DNA from: Xanthomonas albilineans
GTDB taxonomy: Bacteria; Pseudomonadota; Gammaproteobacteria; Xanthomonadales; Xanthomonadaceae
Direction: 5' to 3'
Length of the DNA: 64,000 bases
Assembly: GCF_002939705.1 (NCBI RefSeq)
Contig: NZ_MDCB01000008.1
Location: forward strand, 62,001-126,000
Shown here one piece after another: positions 16,635-24,655 of this stretch (the stretch's first letter is position 1; every line of letters begins with the position of its first letter). A model generated the notes under the pieces. It searched no databases and was not told the DNA's origin. It worked only from the letters and a program-made list of their open reading frames with translations. A program made the position numbers and the translations under genes.

Positions 16635-17339
16635 ATGATCGAATTCGGACATCTCACCCACCTCGGCTTGCGCCGCGACCTCAACGAGGACACCTACTAC
16701 GGCGACAACGAGCTGGGCCTGTGGCTGGTGGCCGATGGCATGGGCGGCCATGCCTGCGGCGAGGTCGCCAGTGCGCTGGCGCGCGAGGTCATCGTCCGCC
16801 AAGTGCGCGGCGGCGCCACACTGGCGCAGGCAATCCGGATCGCCGACGAAGAAATCATCCACGCCGCACAACGCCGCAACGATCCCCTGCCGATGGGCAC
16901 CAGCGTGGTCGCCGCACGCGTGCAGGGGAACCGCTTCGAAGTGGCCTGGGTCGGCGACAGCCGCGCCTACCTGTGGCGCGACGGCAAACTCGCCCAGCTC
17001 AGTCAGGACCACAGCCTCGTGCAGGCGCTGATCGCACAGGGCGCGCTGACTGCGGAACAGGCACGCGCGCATCCGCACCGCAATGTGGTCACCCAGGCGC
17101 TCGGCATTACCGACCCACAGCATCTCAACGTGGCCGTGATGACTGGCGACCTGCGTCCGGGTGTGTGCCTGCTCCTGTGCAGCGACGGGCTGACCGAGCA
17201 TGTGGGCGAAGTCGGTATTGCCACCGCGCTGGGCCACGACGACTGCAGCGCGCAGGAATGCGTGGACATGCTGGCAGCGGCGGCGCTGGACGACGGCGGC
17301 TCGGACAACATCACGGTCGTCTTGGTGCGTTGCCACTGA
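16635..17339 (+). CDS. PP2C-type Ser/Thr protein phosphatase
   Basis: 234 aa from the ATG at 16635 (MIEFGHLTHLGLRRDLNED). PP2C metal motifs are present in order: RDLNEDTY, VADGMGGHACGEVAS, AWVGDSRAYLWRDG, LCSDGLTEHV and DDGGSDNITVVLVR. This group (Stp1/PrpC-like) dephosphorylates targets of Hanks-type kinases. No kinase gene is in the window, so the partner must be elsewhere. Full length. An in-frame start at 16593 is possible but adds non-conserved residues. Confidence 0.92.
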   Translation: MIEFGHLTHLGLRRDLNEDTYYGDNELGLWLVADGMGGHACGEVASALAREVIVRQVRGGATLAQAIRIADEEIIHAAQRRNDPLPMGTSVVAARVQGNRFEVAWVGDSRAYLWRDGKLAQLSQDHSLVQALIAQGALTAEQARAHPHRNVVTQALGITDPQHLNVAVMTGDLRPGVCLLLCSDGLTEHVGEVGIATALGHDDCSAQECVDMLAAAALDDGGSDNITVVLVRCH

Positions 17340-17426
17340 ACGGCGCAGGCCGCGAAGCGCGCCCCACGCCACTACTACTGCACACACGCCGCGCCCGTCA
17401 CGCGACGGGCGGACTGCATGCGCCCC

Positions 17427-18161
17427 TCAGCCTGCCACCTGCGACGGCAACGGCTCAATCGCATCCCACAGCGCCCGGCCAGCCTTTTTACGCAACGTAT
17501 CAAGCCGTGCCTGATGCGCCTCCAATTCGGAAGCGGTCGGCAGCACCTGCGGACGCGGCAACAGCGTCGCCATGTCGAAAGCCACACCATGGGCATCGGT
17601 CTTGCCAGTCGTCTCCTCGACCAAGGCGAAACCGATTTCCTCCTGGCCGGAGGTCAACGCGATGTACACCTCGCACAGGATCTGCGCATCGAGCAACGCG
17701 CCGTGCAGTTGCCGGTGCGCGTTGTCCACACCCAGCCGTTTGCACAACGCATCCAGCGAATTGCGCTGCCCTGGAAAGCGCTCGCGGGCCAACAACAAGG
17801 TATCGACCACACTGGCACGGTCGAGAATGCGCCCGTAGGACTCGCCCAGCCGCGACAGTTCGTAGTCGAGGAAACCCAGGTCGAACGAAGCGTTGTGAAT
17901 AACCAACTCGGCGCCGTCGATGAATTCGAGGAACTCGTCGACCACTTCATGGAATTCCGGTTTGTCGGCGAGAAACTCCAAGGTCAGGCCGGTGACCTCC
18001 TGCGCGCCCGGTTCGAAATCGCAATCCGGGCGCAGATAGCGGTGGAAATGGCGCCCGCTGGGACGGCGTTCGAGCAGTTCCACCGCACCGATTTCGACGA
18101 CGCGGTTGTCCTTCTTCCATTCCAGGCCGGTGGTTTCGGTATCGAGGATGATCTGGCGCAT
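17427..18161 (-). CDS. dnaQ: DNA polymerase III epsilon subunit (3'-5' proofreading exonuclease)
   Basis: 244 aa. DEDDh exonuclease motifs: ExoI D7/E9 (IILDTETTGLEW), ExoII HNASFDLGFLDYEL, ExoIII with the catalytic His in LHGALLDAQILCEVY. The C-terminal tail (residues ~185-244) has the polymerase-binding region. It proofreads replication as part of the alpha-epsilon-theta core. It lies 26 bp downstream of rnhA in the same direction. Confidence 0.96.
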   Translation of the reverse strand: MRQIILDTETTGLEWKKDNRVVEIGAVELLERRPSGRHFHRYLRPDCDFEPGAQEVTGLTLEFLADKPEFHEVVDEFLEFIDGAELVIHNASFDLGFLDYELSRLGESYGRILDRASVVDTLLLARERFPGQRNSLDALCKRLGVDNAHRQLHGALLDAQILCEVYIALTSGQEEIGFALVEETTGKTDAHGVAFDMATLLPRPQVLPTASELEAHQARLDTLRKKAGRALWDAIEPLPSQVAG

Positions 18162-18187
18162 AGGGCTCGTTGCAGGAAAAAGAGGGT

Positions 18188-18646
18188 TCAGGAGGCGGCA
18201 GCGCCGCCACCGGCGCGCACCCGCACCGCCTGGTCGCGCGCGAGTTGATCGACCCGCTCGTTGTCCGGGTCGCCGTTATGGCCCTTGACCCAACGCCAGT
18301 CGATCGCGTGCCGTTGCGCGGCGGCGTGCAGCCGCTCCCACAGATCGCGATTCTTGACCGGATCGCCGCCAGCGGTCTTCCACTGCCGCCGCACCCAGCC
18401 CGGCATCCACTCGGTGATGCCTTGGCGCACGTACTGCGAGTCGGTATGCAACACGATCTGGCAGGGGGCGTTGAGCGTCTCCAGCGCCATGATCGCCGCC
18501 ATCAGCTCCATGCGGTTGTTGGTGGTGTGCGCCTCGGCGCCCGCCACCTCGCGTTCCTGGTCCTTGTAGCGCAGCAGCGCGGCCCAGCCACCGGGGCCAG
18601 GATTGCCGAGACAGGCGCCGTCGGTATGGATGTCAACAGTCTTCAT
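18188..18646 (-). CDS. rnhA: Ribonuclease HI
   Basis: 152 aa from the ATG at 18646. The catalytic carboxylates D9 ([11 protein letters not shown]), E47 (NNRMELMAA), D69 (LHTDSQYV) and D133 ([12 protein letters not shown]) are all present, as is the basic handle [16 protein letters not shown]. It degrades RNA in RNA-DNA hybrids. It lies between the yafS-like methyltransferase (17 bp) and dnaQ (26 bp) in one minus-strand run. Confidence 0.97.
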   Translation of the reverse strand: MKTVDIHTDGACLGNPGPGGWAALLRYKDQEREVAGAEAHTTNNRMELMAAIMALETLNAPCQIVLHTDSQYVRQGITEWMPGWVRRQWKTAGGDPVKNRDLWERLHAAAQRHAIDWRWVKGHNGDPDNERVDQLARDQAVRVRAGGGAAAS

Positions 18647-18663
18647 GAGGATCCAGAGGGAAT

Positions 18664-19323
18664 TCAGATGGAAGCGATCGAGCCGCGCCAGCGCAGCGGC
18701 GCACGCAAGGCAATGGGGCCGATGCCGGCGGCGGTGCGCTTTTCCACCTGCAACAGGCAGACCGCGCGCAACGGTGCGGTGGATGCGATCGCGCCGGTCC
18801 CAGCACGGGTCGGCCACACCGGTCCGAGATAACGCAGTTGCTCCACGCATGGCAACCCGGCCTGCTCGAGCAAGCCGCGCCAACTGCCCGGCGGTCGCGC
18901 CACCAGCCCCTGACGTCGCCAGCGCAGCCGGTACGGACTCATCGCATTGAGCGCGAACAGCCACAGCCGACCACCGGGCATCAACACCCGTTCGCACTCT
19001 TCCAGCAACGCTAGCGCATCGGCCGCCAGCACGTGCTGCAACACGATCGCATTGACGCTCTCCGAAGGCAGCGGCAACGGCAGTCTGCAGATCAGGTCCC
19101 CCGCATAACCGCTTGCGCTGCGATGCAGGCGCAAGCCGCGCCCTGGCACCTCGCGCGACAGCGGCATCGACGGCACCGGGGCCAACCACAGCCAGGGCTG
19201 TGCGGGACGTTTGAGCAATGCCTCCTGGATCAGCGGTTGTTCAGCCTGAAGCAACGCTTGCGCCCCGGTCGTATCAAACCAGGATGAGACATTGGCTTGA
19301 CGAGGGCGCAGAACGGCAGGCAT
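18664..19323 (-). CDS. YafS-like SAM-dependent methyltransferase family protein
   Basis: 219 aa from the ATG at 19323. The core of a class I methyltransferase is recognisable ([19 protein letters not shown], then [18 protein letters not shown]), but the usual GxGxG of motif I is not visible in the N-terminal half ([12 protein letters not shown]). In E. coli the same position beside gloB and rnhA is taken by yafS, so this is probably its orthologue. It starts only 12 bp from the divergent gloB. Substrate unknown; activity is uncertain given the weak SAM motif. Confidence 0.8.
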   Translation of the reverse strand: MPAVLRPRQANVSSWFDTTGAQALLQAEQPLIQEALLKRPAQPWLWLAPVPSMPLSREVPGRGLRLHRSASGYAGDLICRLPLPLPSESVNAIVLQHVLAADALALLEECERVLMPGGRLWLFALNAMSPYRLRWRRQGLVARPPGSWRGLLEQAGLPCVEQLRYLGPVWPTRAGTGAIASTAPLRAVCLLQVEKRTAAGIGPIALRAPLRWRGSIASI

Positions 19324-19335
19324 GGTGCCGATTCT

Positions 19336-20115
19336 ATGCGACTGATCGCCCTGCCGGCATTCCAAGACAATTACATTTGGTCAATCGCCGCAGACGATGG
19401 GCGGGCCCTGCTGGTCGATCCCGGCCAGGCCGAACCAGTGCTGGAGGCCGCAGCGCAAGGGCTGCAGCCGGCGGCGATCCTGCTCACACATCACCACGAC
19501 GATCACATTGGCGGCATCCCAGCCTTGCGTGCGCGCTGGCCGGAACTACCGGTATACGCGCCAGAGGATCCGCGAATCGATTGCGCCAGCCACCGGGTCG
19601 GCCACGGCGACAGCATCCAGGCGTTACATTGGCAGTTCGATACCCTCGCCGTCCCGGGCCACACCCGCTCGCATTTAGCCTATGTCGGCCATGGCTACCT
19701 GTTCAGTGGCGATACCCTGTTCAGCCTGGGCTGTGGACGCATGTTCGAAGGTACGCCGTCCCAGATGTTGGCTTCGCTGCAACGGCTATCCGCCCTACCG
19801 GGCGAGACGCTGGTGTGCTGCGGGCATGAATACACCCTGGCCAATGCGGCATTCGCCGTCATGGTCGATCCCACCAACGTTGCCCTGCGGCAGCGCCATC
19901 AGGAAGTCCAGGCCATGCGCCATGCCGCACACCCCACCGTTCCCGTCACGCTCGCCAGCGAAGTGGCGACCAATCCGTTCCTGCGCACGGCCTCGCCGGC
20001 GATTCGGCGGGCCGTCGGCGCCCGTCTCGGTCGCGCGGCGGACGACGCAACTGCGGACGAGGACGTGGACGTCTTCGCTGAATTGAGGCGCTGGAAAGAC
20101 GATTTCCGCGCATGA
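19336..20115 (+). CDS. gloB: Hydroxyacylglutathione hydrolase (glyoxalase II)
   Basis: 259 aa from the ATG at 19336. The binuclear zinc motif [10 protein letters not shown] gives H52, H54, D56 and H57, with further ligands in [26 protein letters not shown] and [13 protein letters not shown]. The C-terminal RxRxxK-type substrate tail is RRWKDDFRA after the NPFLR block. It hydrolyses S-lactoylglutathione to lactate and glutathione. It overlaps mltD by 4 bp. Confidence 0.96.
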   Translation: MRLIALPAFQDNYIWSIAADDGRALLVDPGQAEPVLEAAAQGLQPAAILLTHHHDDHIGGIPALRARWPELPVYAPEDPRIDCASHRVGHGDSIQALHWQFDTLAVPGHTRSHLAYVGHGYLFSGDTLFSLGCGRMFEGTPSQMLASLQRLSALPGETLVCCGHEYTLANAAFAVMVDPTNVALRQRHQEVQAMRHAAHPTVPVTLASEVATNPFLRTASPAIRRAVGARLGRAADDATADEDVDVFAELRRWKDDFRA

Positions 20116-21323
20116 AAGCGCTGGCGTTGACTGCCGCGCTGACGCTGGCGTCGGCACTGCCTTGCACGACGATTGCCACGCCGTTGGGTACCACGCTGGA
20201 ACAGACCATGGCCGGTGTGAACGCGCTACCGGCGGATCCGGCGACGCTACCGCCAGCGACGACGCGCAATGGCCGCGACATCCTGGCCCGCTTCCGCGAC
20301 GGCCTGGCCGACGCGCACTGCGATGCCAGCACCAGCGATCCGCGCTGGCATCAGCAGTTTTCGCACGCACCGGCTCGCTTGGCCAACGCGGACGAAGACG
20401 TGCTACCGCTGTTCGGTTACGTGATCGACGAACTGCGCGCGGCGAACTTGCCGACCGAGTTCGCACTGATCCCGTTCGTCGAGAGCGGCTATCGCCCGGC
20501 CGCCCGCAGCCGCCGCAATGGTCCGGCCGGCTTGTGGCAGTTCATCCCCGCTACCGCACGTCGCCACGATGTCCCGGTGGAAAGCAGCTATGACGGCCGC
20601 TTGTCGGCGGTGGACTCCACACGCGCCGCATTGCGCTATCTGCAGACGCTGCACGAGATGTTCGGCGGCGATTGGCGGCTGACACTGATGGCGTATAACG
20701 GCGGCGAATCTCGCGTGCTCCAGTCTATGCGCCACGCTGGCATGGATGCCCAGGGCGCACGCCCGGATAAACTGCCGGGCCTAGCTTCGGTCACCCACGC
20801 CTACGTCGAGAAGCTGCATGCGCTGGCCTGCGTGCTGGAGCAGGCCCAGACCCACACCGAATGGATGGCATCGCTGGACCGGGACGTGCCCATCCTGCAA
20901 GCGCAGATCCTGCCCGCCGGCATGGCCCTGGACGACTGGGCTCGGCAACAGACACTGCCGAGCAACCAGCTCGCACGGCTGAATCCCGCCCTCGACAACA
21001 GACGCAACCACAAGCGCGGGCTGTCCGTGTTGGTGCCGCTCGGGATGAGCAGCGGCTCCGCGCTTGCCCAAGGCCACACGCCAACGCCGCAGGACACGTC
21101 AACAGCGATCAGCGTCAGCAGCAATGACAGCGCCTCGGCGATGCCTGCTACCGGTCAGCGCACATCCAGGCCACGCCGGCACACGCATACGGTCCGCGAT
21201 GGCGACACCGCCTGGACAATCGCCAAGCGCTATGGCATCACCGTGCAGGCATTACTGACACAAAACGGATTGTCGGCAGGCAGCCTGCTGCATCCCGGCA
21301 TGGTCTTGAACTACGCAGACTGA
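20112..21323 (+). CDS. mltD: Membrane-bound-type lytic murein transglycosylase D
   Basis: 403 aa. An export signal ([15 protein letters not shown]) is followed by an SLT domain with catalytic E124 ([17 protein letters not shown]), [15 protein letters not shown], and the later [14 protein letters not shown]. One LysM repeat forms the C-terminus ([18 protein letters not shown]). It cleaves peptidoglycan with formation of 1,6-anhydromuramic ends. Unlike E. coli MltD, I see no clean lipobox, and there is one LysM, so it is shorter (403 aa). Coupled to gloB by overlap, as these neighbours are in E. coli. Confidence 0.93.
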   Translation: MKALALTAALTLASALPCTTIATPLGTTLEQTMAGVNALPADPATLPPATTRNGRDILARFRDGLADAHCDASTSDPRWHQQFSHAPARLANADEDVLPLFGYVIDELRAANLPTEFALIPFVESGYRPAARSRRNGPAGLWQFIPATARRHDVPVESSYDGRLSAVDSTRAALRYLQTLHEMFGGDWRLTLMAYNGGESRVLQSMRHAGMDAQGARPDKLPGLASVTHAYVEKLHALACVLEQAQTHTEWMASLDRDVPILQAQILPAGMALDDWARQQTLPSNQLARLNPALDNRRNHKRGLSVLVPLGMSSGSALAQGHTPTPQDTSTAISVSSNDSASAMPATGQRTSRPRRHTHTVRDGDTAWTIAKRYGITVQALLTQNGLSAGSLLHPGMVLNYAD

Positions 21324-21528
21324 GACTGCACGGATCGCGCCTTAGCGGGAGAGAGTGCGCGCTACAGCATCCAACGCAAAGGCCAGCAATCGCGCGGCAG
21401 GCATCGAATACTCAAGCACCCGTACCGCACGCGGATTGGGCAAGCCGACGACGCGACATCCCGCACGTCGCAAACAGACGCGTTGCACACGCCACACACA
21501 TTGAGACGGTCCCACCCGTCCAAAACGC

Positions 21529-21565
21529 GACAGGCCCGGCAATGCCAGCCGGGCCTGTCTTGTCT
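21529..21565. terminator. Strong hairpin between convergent mltD and ppiD
   Basis: GACAGGCCCGGC, loop AATGCCA, GCCGGGCCTGTC, followed by TTGTCT on plus and by GCGTTTTGG on minus. The stretch 21324-21596 between the two stop codons otherwise shows no gene I can support. Confidence 0.8.
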
Positions 21566-21596
21566 ATACATGCCATCGAGGGACGACACGCGCTTA

Positions 21597-23585
21597 CTAC
21601 AACTGCGCTTCCTGCACGCTCACTTTGTAACGCTTACGCATGGCATCGACGTAGGCCTTGGCATCGGCCGCGCCTTCGATCTGCGCCAACTGCTGCTTGA
21701 ACGTGGTCTGTTGCTCGGCCGGCACCTTGCTCAAATCGCCAGGCATCACCTTGGTGACCGCGAACAGGGCATAGCGCTTGCCGCCGGCACCCGGCGCTGC
21801 GGGCGGCAATGCGACCTTCCCAAACGACGGCTTGCCAGCCACCGGCCGCGGTGCGCTGAAGATCGTGCGATTGGCTTCGGGACTAGGCATCGGGCTGCGC
21901 GACAGAGCGGGCATCGGGTTGACCTGCAACTTCTCCGAGCCAGCCAGCGCCTGCAAGGTCTCGCCCTTGCGCAGCCGCACCAGCAAGGCGTCGGCCTTGG
22001 CTGCCGCCGCTTTGGCGGTACGGTCGGCATGCACTGCGGCAATCACCTGCTCGTGCACCTTGGCCAACGGCAGGATCTGCTCCGGCTGGTGCTGGGTGAC
22101 GCGGATCATCACGCTATGGTTCGGCCCCAGATTGATCGGGTCGCTGACCGTACCGTCCTGCACCAGCGCGTCGGAGAATGCCGCCCGCAACACTGCCGGC
22201 TGCGCCGCAATCCCACTGGCGCTGGCACGCGTGAACGGACCTAGGGTCTGCACCGGCAAACCAACGTCCTTCGCCGCCGACGCCAGCTCGGTCGGGTTCT
22301 TATAGACCTCGTCCACCAGCTTGCCGCTCAATGCGCTTAAAGCCTTTTCGTTGTCGGCCTGCAATTGTTCGCTGGCGAGCTGGTCGCGCACCTGCTCGAA
22401 CGACTTACCCTTGCCGCCCTTGACCTCGCGTAATTGGATCACGTGGTAGCCGAACTCGCTCTTCACCGGGCCGACGATCTCGCCGGGCTTCATCGCGAAC
22501 AACGCATCCTCGAACGGCTTCACCATCACGCCCTTCTCCACCCAACCCAGATCGCCGCCAGCGTTCTTGGAACCGGGATCGTCGGAGTTGGCACGGGCCA
22601 ATGCGGCGAAATCGGCGCCGGGCCGCTTGGCCTCGGCGGCCAGCTTGACCGCCTTGGCCTCGGCCGCCTTCTGCGAAGCCGCGTCCTTGCCAGCGCTGAT
22701 CAAGATGTGCGAAGCCAGGCGCTGATCGGGTTCGACGAAACGTGCCTTTTCTTCCTCGTAACGCTTGCGCAAGGTGGCCTCATCGGCCGGCTTGGACGCC
22801 GGCAGCTTGGCTGCGTTCAATTCGACGTACTCGATCGACACGGTTTCCGGCTGCTTGAAGTCGGAGGTATGCGTGTCGTACCACTGCTGCACCTGCGCAT
22901 CGCTGACCGGCGCGGTGTCGGCCGGCATCTCCGGCAGCATTGCCAACTCCACGTCGCGGGTCTCGCCCAGCATTTTCATCAGGCGCTCGGTTTCCTGTTT
23001 GCTACCGAACGCCGACTCCATCAGGCCAGTGGGAATCACCGACTGCTGCAGCGCATCGCGCACCAGTTGCTGGAACATGGCCGGCGTGCGCGGCGGCGTG
23101 CCCGACGCCAGCGCCAAACGATAACGCTCCGGATCGAACTTGCCGTTGTTCTGGAAGGCCGGAATGCTGGCGATGTAATCGCGCACGCTAGCGTCGCCGA
23201 TGACCACGCCAGCCTGCTCGGCCGCCAACTTGACCACCTGCTCGTCGATCAGTTGGTCCAGCACTTTGCGCTTGTTGTCGATGCTCTCGAACTCGCGTGG
23301 GTCGAACGCCTCGCCCTGCTGCTGGCGTGCCTGCTGACGCGCCTGCTCGAAGCCCATCCGGAACTGTTCCGTGCTGATCTCGTGATGCTGCCACAGCAAA
23401 GAGACGGGCCACCACGACGGCGCCGACAACCACCACGACGGCGGCGCCTGCACCTTAGCCACGTTATTGGCACCGACGCCACCGAGGTAGCCGGTATCGA
23501 TGACGAACAGAAACGGAATCATCAATAGGCCGATGATCGCAGTGGCGATCCAGCCCGAGGTCTTTTCGCGGAGTGTCTGCAGCAT
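21597..23585 (-). CDS. ppiD: Periplasmic folding chaperone / peptidyl-prolyl isomerase PpiD
   Basis: 662 aa from the ATG at 23585 (MLQTLREKTSGWIATAIIG). One N-terminal membrane anchor (~residues 12-32) is followed by a SurA-like N-terminal region, a parvulin domain (LASHILISAGKD to FGYHVIQLREV) and a long C-terminal chaperone region. PpiD sits at the SecYEG exit and helps newly translocated proteins. Right after the anchor is a tryptophan-rich stretch (APPSWWLSAPSWWPVSLLW). It follows hupB and the tRNAs, the E. coli gene order. Confidence 0.94.
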   Translation of the reverse strand: MLQTLREKTSGWIATAIIGLLMIPFLFVIDTGYLGGVGANNVAKVQAPPSWWLSAPSWWPVSLLWQHHEISTEQFRMGFEQARQQARQQQGEAFDPREFESIDNKRKVLDQLIDEQVVKLAAEQAGVVIGDASVRDYIASIPAFQNNGKFDPERYRLALASGTPPRTPAMFQQLVRDALQQSVIPTGLMESAFGSKQETERLMKMLGETRDVELAMLPEMPADTAPVSDAQVQQWYDTHTSDFKQPETVSIEYVELNAAKLPASKPADEATLRKRYEEEKARFVEPDQRLASHILISAGKDAASQKAAEAKAVKLAAEAKRPGADFAALARANSDDPGSKNAGGDLGWVEKGVMVKPFEDALFAMKPGEIVGPVKSEFGYHVIQLREVKGGKGKSFEQVRDQLASEQLQADNEKALSALSGKLVDEVYKNPTELASAAKDVGLPVQTLGPFTRASASGIAAQPAVLRAAFSDALVQDGTVSDPINLGPNHSVMIRVTQHQPEQILPLAKVHEQVIAAVHADRTAKAAAAKADALLVRLRKGETLQALAGSEKLQVNPMPALSRSPMPSPEANRTIFSAPRPVAGKPSFGKVALPPAAPGAGGKRYALFAVTKVMPGDLSKVPAEQQTTFKQQLAQIEGAADAKAYVDAMRKRYKVSVQEAQL

Positions 23586-23734
23586 TGGGAACCAAAGGCC
23601 TATGAGCGAGCCGCCCAGTTTAACCCGCTTCACGCCCCACGGCGGAAGGGTGTGCAGGACGAACCACGTCACGGGGGCAAGCACCGAGAGAACGCGGCCC
23701 CGCACCGAAAGAACACGGGAAAGACATCAATAAA

Positions 23735-23763
23735 GAACCCCCCGATCACTCGGAGGGTTTGCG
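23735..23763 (-). terminator. Terminator after second tRNA-Asp
   Basis: On minus, AACCCTCCGA, loop GTGA, TCGGGGGGTT is followed by CTTTATT. It begins 8 bp beyond the CCA end. Confidence 0.75.
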
Positions 23764-23770
23764 TACAACA

Positions 23771-23847
23771 TGGCGGAGTGGACGGGACTCGAACCCGCGA
23801 CCTCCGGCGTGACAGGCCAGCATTCTAACCGACTGAACTACCACTCC
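23771..23847 (-). tRNA. tRNA-Asp(GTC), copy 2
   Basis: 77 nt. The acceptor GGAGTGG/CCACTCC, discriminator G and encoded CCA are clear; anticodon stem-loop CTGGCCTGTCACGCCGG gives GTC. By eye it is identical to the copy at 23968-24044. Confidence 0.97.
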
Positions 23848-23932
23848 GCATTCGAACGGAGACAGGCACGATAGCCTGAATTCCCGGAGCGGCCCGGCCA
23901 GACTGAAACGGGGCGCGGTTTCTGCGAGAAAA

Positions 23933-23959
23933 GAAGCCCCCTGATTTCTCAGAGGCTTC
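23933..23959 (-). terminator. Terminator after first tRNA-Asp
   Basis: On minus, GAAGCCTCTGA, loop GAAA, TCAGGGGGCTTC (one bulged G) is followed by TTTTCT. It separates the two tRNA-Asp genes. Confidence 0.75.
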
Positions 23960-23967
23960 GGCACAAC

Positions 23968-24044
23968 TGGCGGAGTGGACGGGACTCGAACCCGCGACCT
24001 CCGGCGTGACAGGCCAGCATTCTAACCGACTGAACTACCACTCC
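23968..24044 (-). tRNA. tRNA-Asp(GTC), copy 1
   Basis: 77 nt, apparently identical to the copy at 23771-23847 over its full length, with encoded CCA. It lies 26 bp after tRNA-Val, too close for an obvious separate promoter. Confidence 0.97.
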
Positions 24045-24070
24045 GCGATTGAAACGTGCTGTGTGGTGCT

Positions 24071-24145
24071 TTGGTGGGTGCTGAGGGTTTCGAACCCCCG
24101 ACCCTCTCCGTGTAAAGGAGACGCTCTACCGCTGAGCTAAGCACC
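24071..24145 (-). tRNA. tRNA-Val(TAC)
   Basis: 75 nt. Acceptor GGGTGCT/AGCACCC, discriminator A, encoded CCA; anticodon loop TTTACAC gives TAC. It begins 12 bp after the hupB stop codon with no terminator between. Confidence 0.97.
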
Positions 24146-24157
24146 CCAGCGAGTCGG

Positions 24158-24430
24158 TTAGTTTACGGCATCTTTCAGCGCTTTGCCAGCCTTGAAGGTC
24201 GGGTTCTTCGACGCAGCGATCTTGATGGAGTCGCCGGTCTTCGGGTTGCGTCCGGTGCGCTCGGCCCGATCACGCACCTGGAAGGTGCCGAAGCCCACGA
24301 GGGTCACGCTGTCACCCTTCTTCAACGCCTTGGTGACTTCGGACACGAAGGCATCGACGGCACGACCAGCTTCGGCCTTGGAAATATCGGCAGCAGCGGC
24401 GATAGCGTCGTTCAGTTCGGCTTTATTCAT
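24158..24430 (-). CDS. hupB: DNA-binding protein HU-beta
   Basis: 90 aa, the exact usual length. Family N-terminus [20 protein letters not shown], the core [20 protein letters not shown], and the arm motif [18 protein letters not shown] with the intercalating proline. HU bends and compacts DNA. It is expressed from its own promoter between lon and hupB and probably carries tRNA-Val and tRNA-Asp on the same transcript. Confidence 0.98.
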   Translation of the reverse strand: MNKAELNDAIAAAADISKAEAGRAVDAFVSEVTKALKKGDSVTLVGFGTFQVRDRAERTGRNPKTGDSIKIAASKNPTFKAGKALKDAVN

Positions 24431-24566
24431 TTCTTGATGACTCCATGTGCGGTAGAAAACCGCGGAATTAAGGATCGGGTATTGGCTTGGCCTGCCTCGT
24501 CTAAACGAGGCCCCGATTGATTTGCACTACCAAGCATGTCCGTTTAAGGTGCTTGCAAGCCTTGCA

Positions 24567-24595
24567 TTTATACCAGTGGGCTCATACCCGCGCAA
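24567..24595 (-). promoter_or_regulatory. Sigma-70-type promoter of hupB
   Basis: On minus, -35 TTGCGC (24590-24595) and -10 TATAAA (24567-24572) are spaced by 17 bp. The hupB start is about 135 bp downstream, leaving a long leader that includes TTGCAAG repeats near 24550. Confidence 0.7.
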
Positions 24596-24655
24596 GCCGA
24601 AAAGCCAGCAACGGCGAGGGTTTGAGCTAGTTACGTGAACCCGGTTCAGCGCGTA

